The notes under the pieces: model-generated | The model's input: the letters and a program-made list of their open reading frames with translations, nothing else | Database searches by the model: none | What the model was told of the DNA's origin: nothing | Assembly (NCBI GenBank): GCA_002702985.1 | Contig: PADI01000026.1 | Span: forward strand, 1-41,575 | Direction of reading: 5' to 3' | DNA from: Methanobacteriota archaeon | GTDB lineage: Archaea > Thermoplasmatota > Poseidoniia > Poseidoniales > Thalassarchaeaceae | Length of the DNA: 41,575 nucleotides | Part shown: in pieces, positions 25,746 through 35,081 of the stretch | Numbering within the stretch: the stretch's first letter is position 1 | Layout: each line of letters begins with the position of its first letter | Position numbers and translations under genes: made by a program

Positions 25746-26243
25746 TTAATCTGTTTCTAAGTCAAGTAGAACTGAACCCGCATCCACTTGATCACCCTGC
25801 GAAAAATGGATAGCAGTCACTGTACCTTGTTTATCTGCCAAAATTCTATGCTCCATTTTCATTGCTTCTAATACCATCAATGGTTGACCTTCGGAGACCT
25901 TCGCACCCTCCGGGATTAATACTTCCAATACTTTACCCGGCATAGGAGCAGTAAAGGCACCTTCGTTGTTTCCAGAATCAGATATGCCGGGTTCGATAAC
26001 CTCGATTATTGAAACATTTCCATCAAGATGAATCCACCATTTATCACCTACCTTGGCGCAAAAAGCAACTTTCTCAATATTACCTTTCTTTATGATGATT
26101 CTATTAGGGCGAGAATCAGAAAAAAAAGAAATATTGCCTGATTCAATTATCTCGCCGTCTAATTCAATAGAGATAGGTTTTAACGGATTTCCTCCGATTT
26201 GAACATTCCAGTTTCTTCCTTCTGAATCTCTAAGGTTAACCAT
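25746..26243 (-). CDS. Biotin carboxyl carrier protein of methylcrotonyl-CoA carboxylase
   Basis: A 165-residue protein with a C-terminal biotinyl domain: APMPGKVLEVLIPEGAKV (99-116) and LEAMKMEH (125-132), where Lys129 is the biotin-attachment site. The first 90 residues are beta-rich and resemble the linker/BT region of alpha chains of acyl-CoA carboxylases rather than a free AccB. It is the last gene of the minus-strand cluster, starting nine bases after the biotin carboxylase stop, with a GAGGTGA ribosome-binding site over the stop codon. In most bacterial and mitochondrial MCC enzymes this domain is fused to the biotin carboxylase; here it is a separate gene. Assignment to MCC rests on its neighbours. 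Confidence 0.85.
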   Translation of the reverse strand: MVNLRDSEGRNWNVQIGGNPLKPISIELDGEIIESGNISFFSDSRPNRIIIKKGNIEKVAFCAKVGDKWWIHLDGNVSIIEVIEPGISDSGNNEGAFTAPMPGKVLEVLIPEGAKVSEGQPLMVLEAMKMEHRILADKQGTVTAIHFSQGDQVDAGSVLLDLETD

Positions 26244-26252
26244 TTAATCACC

Positions 26253-27803
26253 TCACGGAAATACCCTTGATAAATTCAAAAATGGATCGTTATTACTAGT
26301 TCTACCCTTATCTTCCGAAGTTGATGCTGATATATTTCGATCGAGACCCAATTGTTCAGCGCTTGCAGCCAATAGAACTTCATGTGGAATGGTTTCTTTT
26401 GACACCCAACCATCAGGATAATGATTATCTATGAAATTTGTAGTAGTGTCTCCAGAAATAAATGACTTATGTCGCATTATATCTATCAAGAAATCAATAT
26501 TTGTCGTTGCACCAAGAATTACAAATGTACGTAATGCTCTTTCCATTCTACGTATTGCCTGATCCCTATCCGAACCATAGACTATCAGTTTAGCTAGCAT
26601 TGGGTCGAAATCGATTCTAGCCTCATCTCCTTGACGAACTCCAGTATCTAATCTAACTCCTGGACCTTCTGGGGGAACAAAAACGACAAGAGGGCCTGTT
26701 GCTGGAAGAAAACCTCGAGATGGATCTTCTGCATATATCCTAACTTCAATTGCATGGCCTCTAATTGAAAGATCATCTTGAGAAAATGGTAGAGCCAATC
26801 CAGATGCTATTCTAATTTGTTGTTCTACTAAATCGACTCCAGAAATACATTCGGTTACTGGATGTTCAACTTGTAATCTCGTATTCATTTCTAAGAAATA
26901 AAATGAACCATCAGACGATAGTAGAAATTCTACTGTTCCTGCTCCAGAATAAGAGACTTCTTGGGCAGCTAAAACTGCAGCTTTACCCATTGCAGATCTA
27001 GTTTCTTCATTGAGAACTGGCGAAGGGGCTTCTTCTACCACCTTCTGATGACGACGTTGAATACTACACTCTCTTTCGAAAAGATGAACTGTATTTCCGT
27101 GATTATCAGATAAAACTTGAACCTCGATATGTCTTGAATTTTCTAATAGACGTTCTATGTAAACTGTTCCATCTCCAAATGAACTCTCGGCTTCCCTTTG
27201 GGCTGCTAAAAATTCTTGTTGGAGGCGTTTAGGCTCACGTACTATTCGCATTCCTTTTCCACCCCCTCCAGCGCTTGCTTTGAGCAAAAGAGGATAGCCT
27301 ACGGATGTAGCAGCATCCACTAATGAGTCAATAGTTGAGGCTTCATTTGCCCCAATCAAAATTTCTCTTCCAGGAATTACTGGAACTGAGGCGTTTTCCA
27401 TTCGACGTCTCGCTGTAACCTTGTCTCCCATTGAATCAATTGCTTCTGGAGAAGGTCCAATCCAAATTATACCAGAAGAAATAACCGATTTTGCAAAATC
27501 AGCCCTCTCTGAGAGAAAGCCATAACCAGGATGTATTGCATCGGCTCCAGACGATTTTGCAGCATCAATAATTGCATCGCCATTAAGATAAGTATCTGCT
27601 AAACTCTCACCAGATAAAGAAATTACTTTATCTGCCATTTCAGTATGCAACGCACCCTCATCGGAAGAGGATTGGATCGCAATAGCTTCTATTTCCATTT
27701 CTTGACATGCACGAATAATACGGCAAGCGATTTCACCTCTATTCGCAATTAAAACAGATGAAATCGGCTTAGGAGCTTCTTTCATCCATTCTGGTCTAAT
27801 CAT
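26253..27803 (-). CDS. Biotin carboxylase subunit of methylcrotonyl-CoA carboxylase
   Basis: A 516-residue ATP-grasp enzyme that carboxylates biotin using ATP and bicarbonate. Motifs: LIANRGEIACRII (18-30), HPGYGFLSER (91-100), the ATP-grasp loop KASAGGGGKGM (175-185), ECSIQRRHQKVVEEAPSP (245-262) and EMNTRLQVEHPVTE (305-318). The length exceeds a plain AccC by about 60 residues, with a C-terminal tail but no biotinyl domain; that domain is the next gene. An AGAGGTGATT ribosome-binding site precedes the ATG at 27803. Tightly packed between the hydratase and carrier genes, it most likely works with the MCC beta subunit of this operon. Acetyl- or propionyl-CoA carboxylation is a less likely alternative. 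Confidence 0.87.
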   Translation of the reverse strand: MIRPEWMKEAPKPISSVLIANRGEIACRIIRACQEMEIEAIAIQSSSDEGALHTEMADKVISLSGESLADTYLNGDAIIDAAKSSGADAIHPGYGFLSERADFAKSVISSGIIWIGPSPEAIDSMGDKVTARRRMENASVPVIPGREILIGANEASTIDSLVDAATSVGYPLLLKASAGGGGKGMRIVREPKRLQQEFLAAQREAESSFGDGTVYIERLLENSRHIEVQVLSDNHGNTVHLFERECSIQRRHQKVVEEAPSPVLNEETRSAMGKAAVLAAQEVSYSGAGTVEFLLSSDGSFYFLEMNTRLQVEHPVTECISGVDLVEQQIRIASGLALPFSQDDLSIRGHAIEVRIYAEDPSRGFLPATGPLVVFVPPEGPGVRLDTGVRQGDEARIDFDPMLAKLIVYGSDRDQAIRRMERALRTFVILGATTNIDFLIDIMRHKSFISGDTTTNFIDNHYPDGWVSKETIPHEVLLAASAEQLGLDRNISASTSEDKGRTSNNDPFLNLSRVFP

Positions 27804-27813
27804 AAAATCACCT

Positions 27814-28674
27814 CTAATCTAATTTCCATTCCGCAGATCTTTTCTCAAGAAATGACGCTAGACCTTCTTGACCTTCTTTAGAACCGCGCATCTCACTTGT
27901 TTTATCCAATGTCCAAAGACGAAGTTCTTCGTCTGAATCTTTCCATCTATCAAAAATTAATGTTAGTTTTTTAGCTTCACCGACTGCCATAGGACCAGTG
28001 GTTAAGACTTCAGAAATTACTGCATCAATGGCCTCTACCGCTGCTTCTGGACTTTCTTCATACTGATCAACCATTCCTATTCTCAATGCCTCTTCTGAAC
28101 CAATACGAGAAGCCAACATAGCTAATCGACGAAATTGTGCACTGCCTAATCTTCGATAGACATAGGGGCCAATTACTGCAGGTAAGATACCTAATTTACC
28201 TTCTGAAAGAGCGATTCTAGTTTTAGGCTCGACAATCACATGATCTAAGCATGCAATTAATCCTGCTCCACCACCTAATGCAACACCTTGAACTACTCCT
28301 ATTGTAAAACAAGGGTGTGACCAAAGAGTATTGAATAGTCTATCTAATCTTTCTGAGTCAATACGATTCTCCTCTGGGCTTTTTGCACCTCCTTCTTTCA
28401 TCATATTGATATCTGCACCTGCACAGAAATGTCTACCTTCTCCTTGTAGAACTAGGATTCTTAGATTCTCATTCCCTTCGGAATCTTTCAAATCACCTAA
28501 TGTGAAAACTGACCTGTTAGTTGTCCAATGTAAAATTTCAATCAATTCAGAAATTAATTGGACATTCAGAGCATTGAAAACATCCGGTCTAGAAAGAGTG
28601 ATTCTTGCTACAGGTCCTTCGATTTCTAAACGACACAATTCTGTTTCAGGATAATCATTTGTAGAACTACTCAT
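27814..28674 (-). CDS. Methylglutaconyl-CoA hydratase (LiuC-like enoyl-CoA hydratase family)
   Basis: A 286-residue crotonase-fold enzyme. Landmarks: RITLSRPDVFNALN near the start, GEGRHFCAGADINMM (first oxyanion-hole segment), GVALGGGAGLIACLDHVI (second oxyanion-hole Gly region) and SEGKLGILPAVIGPYVYRRLG. The PAVIGPYV wording is typical of LiuC/GnyH-type methylglutaconyl-CoA hydratases of leucine breakdown rather than fatty-acid crotonases. It would convert 3-methylglutaconyl-CoA to HMG-CoA. The start is set at the ATG at 28674, four bases after the MCC beta stop; the frame is open further upstream but that part overlaps the preceding gene. Its place between MCC beta and MCC biotin carboxylase repeats the bacterial liuB-liuC-liuD order. 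Confidence 0.83.
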   Translation of the reverse strand: MSSSTNDYPETELCRLEIEGPVARITLSRPDVFNALNVQLISELIEILHWTTNRSVFTLGDLKDSEGNENLRILVLQGEGRHFCAGADINMMKEGGAKSPEENRIDSERLDRLFNTLWSHPCFTIGVVQGVALGGGAGLIACLDHVIVEPKTRIALSEGKLGILPAVIGPYVYRRLGSAQFRRLAMLASRIGSEEALRIGMVDQYEESPEAAVEAIDAVISEVLTTGPMAVGEAKKLTLIFDRWKDSDEELRLWTLDKTSEMRGSKEGQEGLASFLEKRSAEWKLD

Positions 28675-28678
28675 TATA

Positions 28679-30289
28679 TCACATTCTGAAAATTCCATAA
28701 TTTGATTCAGGCATGGGTGCATTTAATGTTGAACTAATACAAAGTCCAAGAATATCTCTTGTATCTCGTGGATCAATTATTCCATCATCCCATAGTCTAG
28801 CAGTGGAATAATATGGACTTCCTTCTGTTTCATATTTTTCCAAAGTAGGTTCTTCGAATTGTTGTATTTCTTGTTCATTCATTGGTTCAAGACCTTCTCT
28901 TAATCTCTGATCTTGTTTAACTGTGGATAGAACTTGAGCTGCTTGAGGTCCACCCATTACTGAAATTCTAGCATTTGGCCACATGAACAAAAAGCGAGGA
29001 TCATATGCTCTACCACACATCCCGTAATTTCCTGCGCCATGTGAACCTCCGATAATTATAGTAAATTTCGGAACAGGAACACACGAAACAGCAGTAACTA
29101 ATTTTGCACCATCTTTTGCTATTCCCCCTGCTTCGTAGTCTTTACCAACCATGAATCCAGTAATATTCTGAAGAAAAACCAAAGGAATTCCTCGTTGCCC
29201 ACATAACTCAACAAAGTGAGCTCCTTTCAAAGAGGATTCTGAAAATAAAATACCATTATTCGCAACAATTCCAACTGGATACCCGTGAATACGAGCAAAT
29301 CCACATACTATAGTTGTACCATATCGTGGTTTGAATTCATGAAATCTGGAACCATCAACTACTCTAGATATTACTTCACGTACATCGAAGGAGGTACGAT
29401 TATCTTCTGGAATTATTCCTAAGAGATCTTCTACTTCATGTCGTGGCGGTTCAGGAGTTGATACTTCTAAACGAGTTTTAGGTTTAGAATTCAAATTCTC
29501 TACGATATTTCTTACCATTCTCAATGCTTCAGGCTCGTCTTCAGCAAAATGATCTGCTACTCCTGACTGACGAGTGTGAACATCTGCACCTCCTAAATCT
29601 TCAGCACTGACTTCTTCACCAGTAGCCGCTTTGACAAGAGGAGGTCCAGCAAGAAATATGGTTCCATTTCCTTTTACAATAATTGATTCATCCGACATTG
29701 CAGGTACGTATGCCCCTCCAGCTGTACAAGACCCACATACTGCAGCAATCTGTGGAATACGTTTACCTGACATAATCGCTTGATTTCTAAAAATCCTTCC
29801 AAAATGTCCCTTATCAGGAAAGACTTCGTCCTGCATCGGTAAGAATGCACCTCCGCTATCAACGAGATAGATACAGGGAATATTGTTCTCTTCTGCAATT
29901 TCCTGAGCACGAATATGTTTCTTGACAGTCATTGGATAATATGATCCACCTTTCACAGTTGCATCATTTGCAACAAACATACATTCTCGACCATGTACAA
30001 TTCCAATTCCAGTAACAATTCCTGCTGAGGATGCCTTGCCATCATACAGTCCATAAGCAGCTAAAGGGGACATTTCCAAGAAAGGTGTTCCAGGATCACA
30101 AATCGATTGAATTCGTTCCCTAGGTAATGCTTTACCTCGACTACGATGGCGCTCAACATATTTCACACCTCCACCCAATTTCACTTTTTCCAATTCATTC
30201 CTCAGGGTCTCGATTAAACCCTTATTATGCAATACGCGATCACTAAAAATTGGATCGGAACGATTGACCCTAGTTGGTAGGACATCCAT
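28679..30289 (-). CDS. Methylcrotonyl-CoA carboxylase carboxyltransferase (beta) subunit
   Basis: A 536-residue carboxyltransferase that moves CO2 from carboxybiotin to an acyl-CoA. It contains the expected paired crotonase-like halves: [33 protein letters not shown] in the first, and [48 protein letters not shown] in the second. The end, [21 protein letters not shown] with a final YGIFRM, matches methylcrotonyl-CoA carboxylase beta chains in particular (mitochondrial MCCC2 and bacterial LiuB end in GIFRM-like sequence). MCC carries out a committed step of leucine catabolism. The gene begins 49 bases after DUF63 with no clear promoter between, so it is probably read from the upstream genes. 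Confidence 0.88.
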   Translation of the reverse strand: MDVLPTRVNRSDPIFSDRVLHNKGLIETLRNELEKVKLGGGVKYVERHRSRGKALPRERIQSICDPGTPFLEMSPLAAYGLYDGKASSAGIVTGIGIVHGRECMFVANDATVKGGSYYPMTVKKHIRAQEIAEENNIPCIYLVDSGGAFLPMQDEVFPDKGHFGRIFRNQAIMSGKRIPQIAAVCGSCTAGGAYVPAMSDESIIVKGNGTIFLAGPPLVKAATGEEVSAEDLGGADVHTRQSGVADHFAEDEPEALRMVRNIVENLNSKPKTRLEVSTPEPPRHEVEDLLGIIPEDNRTSFDVREVISRVVDGSRFHEFKPRYGTTIVCGFARIHGYPVGIVANNGILFSESSLKGAHFVELCGQRGIPLVFLQNITGFMVGKDYEAGGIAKDGAKLVTAVSCVPVPKFTIIIGGSHGAGNYGMCGRAYDPRFLFMWPNARISVMGGPQAAQVLSTVKQDQRLREGLEPMNEQEIQQFEEPTLEKYETEGSPYYSTARLWDDGIIDPRDTRDILGLCISSTLNAPMPESNYGIFRM

Positions 30290-30338
30290 GAGTCTCGGGC
30301 CTATCGAAGACGAGGTCGTCCTTGAATGAAGCGGGAGA

Positions 30339-31769
30339 TTAGACTCCTAAGGCCATTCTCCATACATCTCTCAAACCGGGTGCTAAACCCACAGTCATCA
30401 ATGCTAAGGCCATTAAAATTCGAAGATGTCGATACCTATATTCCCATCTCTGAAGTGCATAAAACCACCATACTACAATGCCAATAAAACACTTCAAAAC
30501 CGTGAAACCATATGCTGTTCCAAAAAATTCAATCACAGCACTGGAAAAGACATGTTTCTCATGATATCCATACTCAACTAAACCAATACCTGTAGCAATC
30601 CCATCAACTGCTTGTCCATACATTGCAATAAGTACAATCGGTGATGCAAGTATTGCTTTCCAGGTTAATGACTCCATCTTATCATGAAATTGCGTTCGTT
30701 CATTCTCATAATCAGATAATGATAAACCTGGAGGTAGTAAACCTGGAATAGATATTTCACAATTTCTTAATTTCTGCAAATTAGGACGTCCAACAAATAA
30801 ATACACAGGAATAAGGACTAATGCAGGAACAACTAAGGCCCAAAATAGTGCTTCAGGATGAAATATATCGACTACTCCATCCCTTGAAACTGATGAGCTA
30901 TCTATCATATCAAGAGTTAGTTTTTGACCTGCTTCTGCTAACTTTAACATCATTCGAATGTATGAGTGAAGACATCCGTATAAGACAAAACAACCTCCAA
31001 TCCCTACCTGGAAAATTCCTTGTTCTATTGATGTCCATTTTTCCATAAATATGTGCGACAATAGAACAAATATTATGCCAATTAATCCAAAGATTGCAAC
31101 CGGCCACAAATTTAGCAGGTCTTCCATCGGAGTGCTAATACGTCCTTGTTGTAAAGACGTTAGAAACAATATTGTTTGGAATGATATTAATGCGATTGAA
31201 GATCCTGTAACCCAAATTCTATCATCAGGAGGATTACCTGATTTTGCTGCAAGAGATGCAATGAAACCAGAGAAAATAACCCAAAATGCTCCCTGAAAAT
31301 GTATACCTGGTGAAACAAACCAAGATTCTAATGCAGGACCAAAAAGTGCTGCATCCTCTACAACTTCTCCCAATGATGCCCAAATTACCCAGGGAAGTAA
31401 GGCAAATATTGTATATTCAGTTGCAGGCATTCGTACCTTCCTCAAAATTGCAGCAATTGAGATAACTGCTAAAATGAGCGTAACATTGTAAGATAACGTA
31501 TTGACTTGATTATATGAACCATCAGACATACTTTCATCCCTAATAGGATTCATAAAATACTCTTGAAAAATTGTGTTTAGGAAATTGTCAGGACTTATTG
31601 TTTCAGAAATTAGAGTAATTGAAACTATGAAGACTATGAGACTTAACGCGAAAATCGATAGTCTCTCCCACCATGAAAAATTCTCGTCACCCAAAACGGG
31701 ACCTGTACGTGTTGGATTCACAGACTGTGGACACCCACTTGGGTGATGACTATTACGCTCAATAATCAC
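30339..31769 (-). CDS. DUF63 family polytopic membrane protein
   Basis: A 476-residue membrane protein with about eleven hydrophobic helices. The segment [24 protein letters not shown] and then [20 protein letters not shown] fits the archaeal DUF63 family, in which a conserved N-T-x-x-Y helix start and an acidic R/E-x-x-E-D-A stretch recur. The family is found almost only in archaea and has no established function. Starts with GTG at 31769, whose first bases overlap the FKBP stop codon (GTGA), evidence of translational coupling. It is longer than typical DUF63 members (about 270-300), with a duplicated-looking second half containing another helix pair and a [11 protein letters not shown] loop. 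Function unknown. Confidence 0.65.
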   Translation of the reverse strand: MIIERNSHHPSGCPQSVNPTRTGPVLGDENFSWWERLSIFALSLIVFIVSITLISETISPDNFLNTIFQEYFMNPIRDESMSDGSYNQVNTLSYNVTLILAVISIAAILRKVRMPATEYTIFALLPWVIWASLGEVVEDAALFGPALESWFVSPGIHFQGAFWVIFSGFIASLAAKSGNPPDDRIWVTGSSIALISFQTILFLTSLQQGRISTPMEDLLNLWPVAIFGLIGIIFVLLSHIFMEKWTSIEQGIFQVGIGGCFVLYGCLHSYIRMMLKLAEAGQKLTLDMIDSSSVSRDGVVDIFHPEALFWALVVPALVLIPVYLFVGRPNLQKLRNCEISIPGLLPPGLSLSDYENERTQFHDKMESLTWKAILASPIVLIAMYGQAVDGIATGIGLVEYGYHEKHVFSSAVIEFFGTAYGFTVLKCFIGIVVWWFYALQRWEYRYRHLRILMALALMTVGLAPGLRDVWRMALGV

Positions 31770-32593
31770 TCTTCTTCATCGGATGATGATTCTGAGAGTC
31801 TAGCAATAAGATCTGCTTTCTTTCCTCCGACTGGGAGTCCTGCCGCTTTACATCTTTCTTTCAGGTCTGCAACAGATAAGGAAGTCAAATCTTCTTCGCT
31901 TTCAAGTTCATCAGCAACCATTGGAGCATGTACTTCTCTGAAAATAATGGTTTGAACACCAACATGATCTCTTAAAGTTCGGATTAAACCAAATTTAGTG
32001 TAAGCCCAATTTTGATCGTATGATACATACTCTGGCAAAGTAATTGTGAGATCATCACCATCAAACGAACATTCGAATCCATCTCTCCCAGTATTAGTTT
32101 CTAACAAAGTAGTGACTTTTTCTGAACGATCAGTTACCTCTTTGATAATCTTGTATTTGTAACGAAGAGTAACACCGGCTAAAGCGTGATTGAAATCGAT
32201 ACTAGCACGACCAGAGCGGAATGATTTGAGAATTCCATTTCTACCTCCAATCTCAACCATTCCTCCAATCTGTAGATTATCTGGATTTTGAACCGAGCGA
32301 GAAAGTTGCTGTAAACTCATTACTTCAACAGCACTTGCATCACGTTCGCCGTAAGCATCCTCGGGAGGTATGTCAAACTCATAATCGGTATCGACTTTAG
32401 CCTCATCAAGATGAGATTCAAAGCCCTTGATTAGACGACCATCTCCAATTACAGTAATCAATGGAGAATAGCTTCGATTTGCTTCGTGTCTATCATGTTC
32501 TTGGGCCACAGCCTCTCGAGTCGTTTCGATAAGATCTCCTGAATCAGCATTATACAAGTCATAATCGATGTGAACAATAGAGCCGCTCTTCAT
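31766..32593 (-). CDS. FKBP-type peptidyl-prolyl isomerase with C-terminal SAP domain
   Basis: A 275-residue protein (start at the second of two near ATGs, see the ribosome-binding-site entry). Residues 1-150 form a long-type archaeal FKBP: GSIVHIDYDLYNADSG, VIGDGRLIKGFES, DIPPEDAYGERD and IDFNHALAGVTLRYKYKI, the last being the usual C-terminal strand of the FKBP core with an insert-in-flap chaperone subdomain. A second alpha-beta module (about 158-225) is shared with long archaeal FKBPs. After an acidic linker, residues 236-268 read as a SAP domain, SLSVADLKERCKAAGLPVGGKKADLIARL, a helix-extended-helix motif that binds DNA or RNA. The acidic DEEE end follows. FKBPs assist protein folding; pairing with a nucleic-acid-binding domain suggests action on ribosomal or chromatin proteins, which is inference. 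Confidence 0.87.
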   Translation of the reverse strand: MKSGSIVHIDYDLYNADSGDLIETTREAVAQEHDRHEANRSYSPLITVIGDGRLIKGFESHLDEAKVDTDYEFDIPPEDAYGERDASAVEVMSLQQLSRSVQNPDNLQIGGMVEIGGRNGILKSFRSGRASIDFNHALAGVTLRYKYKIIKEVTDRSEKVTTLLETNTGRDGFECSFDGDDLTITLPEYVSYDQNWAYTKFGLIRTLRDHVGVQTIIFREVHAPMVADELESEEDLTSLSVADLKERCKAAGLPVGGKKADLIARLSESSSDEEE

Positions 32594-32669
32594 ACACATT
32601 ACCTCCTTAAGGACAAACGCGCGACCTACTTCCCCCTTATGAGAGTGGCCCTTAATTCATTCAGATAAA
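32594..32669 (-). promoter_or_regulatory. FKBP leader with near-perfect ribosome-binding site
   Basis: On the minus strand AAGGAGGTAATGTGTATG precedes the coding region. The GGAGGT core (32601-32606) is one base from the first ATG (32599) but seven from the second (32593), so the second is the expected start. It is the strongest ribosome-binding site in the window. A GC-rich stretch GGTCGCGCG and AT-rich TAATTTATC (about 32661-32669) lie farther upstream; the latter may be a TATA element. CcmF ends at 32670, so this leader separates two operons. Confidence 0.6.
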
Positions 32670-35027
32670 TTACTCAGATTCATCAAAGCTATTTCGACGA
32701 ATTTGTTTCAGAGTGAACACTGATCCAATCATTATCATAATCCATCCTATCCATACTAAATGACTTCCTGGCAAATCATAAACCGTTAGACGAACTCGAT
32801 CAACATCATCTAATTCACCCATCATCGCATGAGTCATAATTTGATTCATCTGAGATAAATCAAGAATGAGAATTGTATCTCCTTTCCAATCAACTAATCT
32901 ATCAACTTCAGATCTCGGTCGAATTGCTCCGTCTGCAGAATCAAACCTCAAAACACCAGGTTCTACAGAACTAATTAATTCCCCATTAGTATCGTAAACG
33001 TTTATCTGAATTCCAAAAAAACCATCAGCTACTCTAAATTTTTCATTAAATTCAGGATCTTCATCTCTGACTAAGGTGGTGATATCTGTCATTTCATAAA
33101 GAAAATCTCCATGACGTATTTGTTCATTCCTAATCAAAGTTATCTGATGGGAGGGATCTACACGATCGACTAAGGTGGTGGTTAGGACGTGCCCTACTAA
33201 CAATATTAGGATGCCTGCATGTGCTAAATGTGAACCTAAAATCCTTAAATTTGGTTTCTTTCTCTTTCTGACAGTTGAGGTTTTTCTAATTGTTGAAGTT
33301 AAATCAACTATCGAAGGAGGTATTGCAATAATTAACCAAACTAACAAAAATCTACTGATATGTCCTCTATCTATTGATTGAGTAAGTAACTGATCTGCAT
33401 TACCAGGAAGAGGGAAGTAATTAACTCCATACAATGTAGCCAATAAAGAAACAATGATACCCAAAATCAAAATGATTCTTCGTTGGTATTCTGAAGCTTT
33501 TCTGAGGGAATAAATTAGCAGACCAGCGGCTAACATAGCAATCAGAATAGATCCAAACGCTTCATGTGCTTGAGGTGAAGCCCCATCAATTTCTGCTAAT
33601 AATAATAACCATGTAAGAACTAGGAAAGATCCACCACCGACTAACGGAATATGTAATGATACAGATGATAATGAGGGAGATTTCCCATTAGATTCTTCTT
33701 CTGATGCTAACAACCATGGTAAAAGTAACAAAAACATTCCAATTCCAGCCTGTGTTGAATCTAGATGCCATGACCATCTAGAGAAAAGAAGAATTACAAC
33801 TCCTGCAGCAGGCCACAAAACTGCCTGATTTCTATCATGTATCATCAAGAAAATTACAGGAAGTAATAGAATTGCTACAGACAGCGATTGTGAAGTATAT
33901 AAAATCGCTAATTCTATGATTAGAATACTGAAGGCCAAAATAGGTCGAGCTGTCAACAAGGTTTCTTGACCTGATACTAATACCCGTTCTGAGCGATATC
34001 GTCCCAACCAAAATGTTGCAAAACATATCAGAATAATCATTCCAATAAATTGAATCAACACTTCTATGCCTTCTACACCTGAATCCCACAGAGAAAGTAC
34101 TCTCATGTAAGCATCATTATTCAGAGATTCACTTTCTTGAGATGCAACGAATGCATGAACTGAAGCCCATACACCATTTGCTCTGGTAACTAATGTAGAA
34201 TGAAGAGCTAAAGCTCCTGTCAGTAATGCTAATACTGGGGACCAAACTAATGCTGAATGTCTATTCTTTACCTTCGGAGACATACGAAGATGAATCAACA
34301 ATAACAGAGAAAGCCAAGGTAGTAATGATGCTGTTTCTACAGGATCCCATGCCCAATATCCTCCCCAATCCAAAACAGTATATGCCCATAATCCACCTAA
34401 TCCTATCCCTAATGTCCCTGCAAAGAAGGCCGCACGAGCTAGGGGTAATACATCCTGATGAATCTCTAATGGATTTGTTTCATTCAATATTCCTTCCATT
34501 GCTAAGGAAGAAACAACAAGACAAAGGGCATAAAATGCAAACACTATAGGTGGATGGATAACCATCAAATCAGTCTGAAGAAATACATTTAGTTCTGTTC
34601 TTGGTGGTGAGTTATCAAGAGCAAATGGTTCAAGCAAAAAAGCTACAAAAAATAAACAAAATGTCAGAAAATGAAGGACTCCGCCTGTTCCAATTCTTTT
34701 CTTTTCTGTTTCTTTATCTGAAATATAACGCCACCATAATCTTGCAGCTGATAGCCAAGCTATCCACAGTAACAATGGGCCAGAACGACCGGCCCAAACT
34801 GCTGACACGCGATAATGAATAGGAAGATCGTAAGATCCATTAATTCGAACTGTACGCAATAAATCGAAATCAACAATAAATGCGATAATCAAGAAAAGAA
34901 AAGGTAAGGCTTGCAAGCCTAAAATAGAAAACTCGTGAGGATGGGGCTTTCTGAAAACAATAGTATGACGGAAAGCGATTAATGTAGCAAAAGAAGGAAC
35001 TCCGAGAAGAAGAAGGTCAAGCCACAT
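32670..35027 (-). CDS. ccmF: Cytochrome c biogenesis heme lyase CcmF-type protein
   Basis: A 785-residue polytopic protein (at least 13 hydrophobic helices) of the heme-handling family. It contains WAGRSGPLLLW (78-88), the HPP motif (158-160), and the tryptophan-rich heme-binding WWD motif WGGYWAWDPVE (221-231). Near the C-terminus come SHLAHAGILILLVGH with further conserved His and a soluble OB-like region before the last helix, as in CcmF. In system I, CcmF attaches heme to CxxCH of apocytochromes outside the membrane. Other ccm genes are not in the window. Presence here implies that this archaeon makes c-type cytochromes. It is on the minus strand, 54 bases downstream of the geranylgeranyl-reductase gene, with which it may be co-transcribed. 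Confidence 0.88.
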   Translation of the reverse strand: MWLDLLLLGVPSFATLIAFRHTIVFRKPHPHEFSILGLQALPFLFLIIAFIVDFDLLRTVRINGSYDLPIHYRVSAVWAGRSGPLLLWIAWLSAARLWWRYISDKETEKKRIGTGGVLHFLTFCLFFVAFLLEPFALDNSPPRTELNVFLQTDLMVIHPPIVFAFYALCLVVSSLAMEGILNETNPLEIHQDVLPLARAAFFAGTLGIGLGGLWAYTVLDWGGYWAWDPVETASLLPWLSLLLLIHLRMSPKVKNRHSALVWSPVLALLTGALALHSTLVTRANGVWASVHAFVASQESESLNNDAYMRVLSLWDSGVEGIEVLIQFIGMIILICFATFWLGRYRSERVLVSGQETLLTARPILAFSILIIELAILYTSQSLSVAILLLPVIFLMIHDRNQAVLWPAAGVVILLFSRWSWHLDSTQAGIGMFLLLLPWLLASEEESNGKSPSLSSVSLHIPLVGGGSFLVLTWLLLLAEIDGASPQAHEAFGSILIAMLAAGLLIYSLRKASEYQRRIILILGIIVSLLATLYGVNYFPLPGNADQLLTQSIDRGHISRFLLVWLIIAIPPSIVDLTSTIRKTSTVRKRKKPNLRILGSHLAHAGILILLVGHVLTTTLVDRVDPSHQITLIRNEQIRHGDFLYEMTDITTLVRDEDPEFNEKFRVADGFFGIQINVYDTNGELISSVEPGVLRFDSADGAIRPRSEVDRLVDWKGDTILILDLSQMNQIMTHAMMGELDDVDRVRLTVYDLPGSHLVWIGWIMIMIGSVFTLKQIRRNSFDESE

Positions 35028-35081
35028 ACCTATCCCGGTGGTTGACCGATGCTACCCTCTCAATAGGGCATCGGTCTTAGG

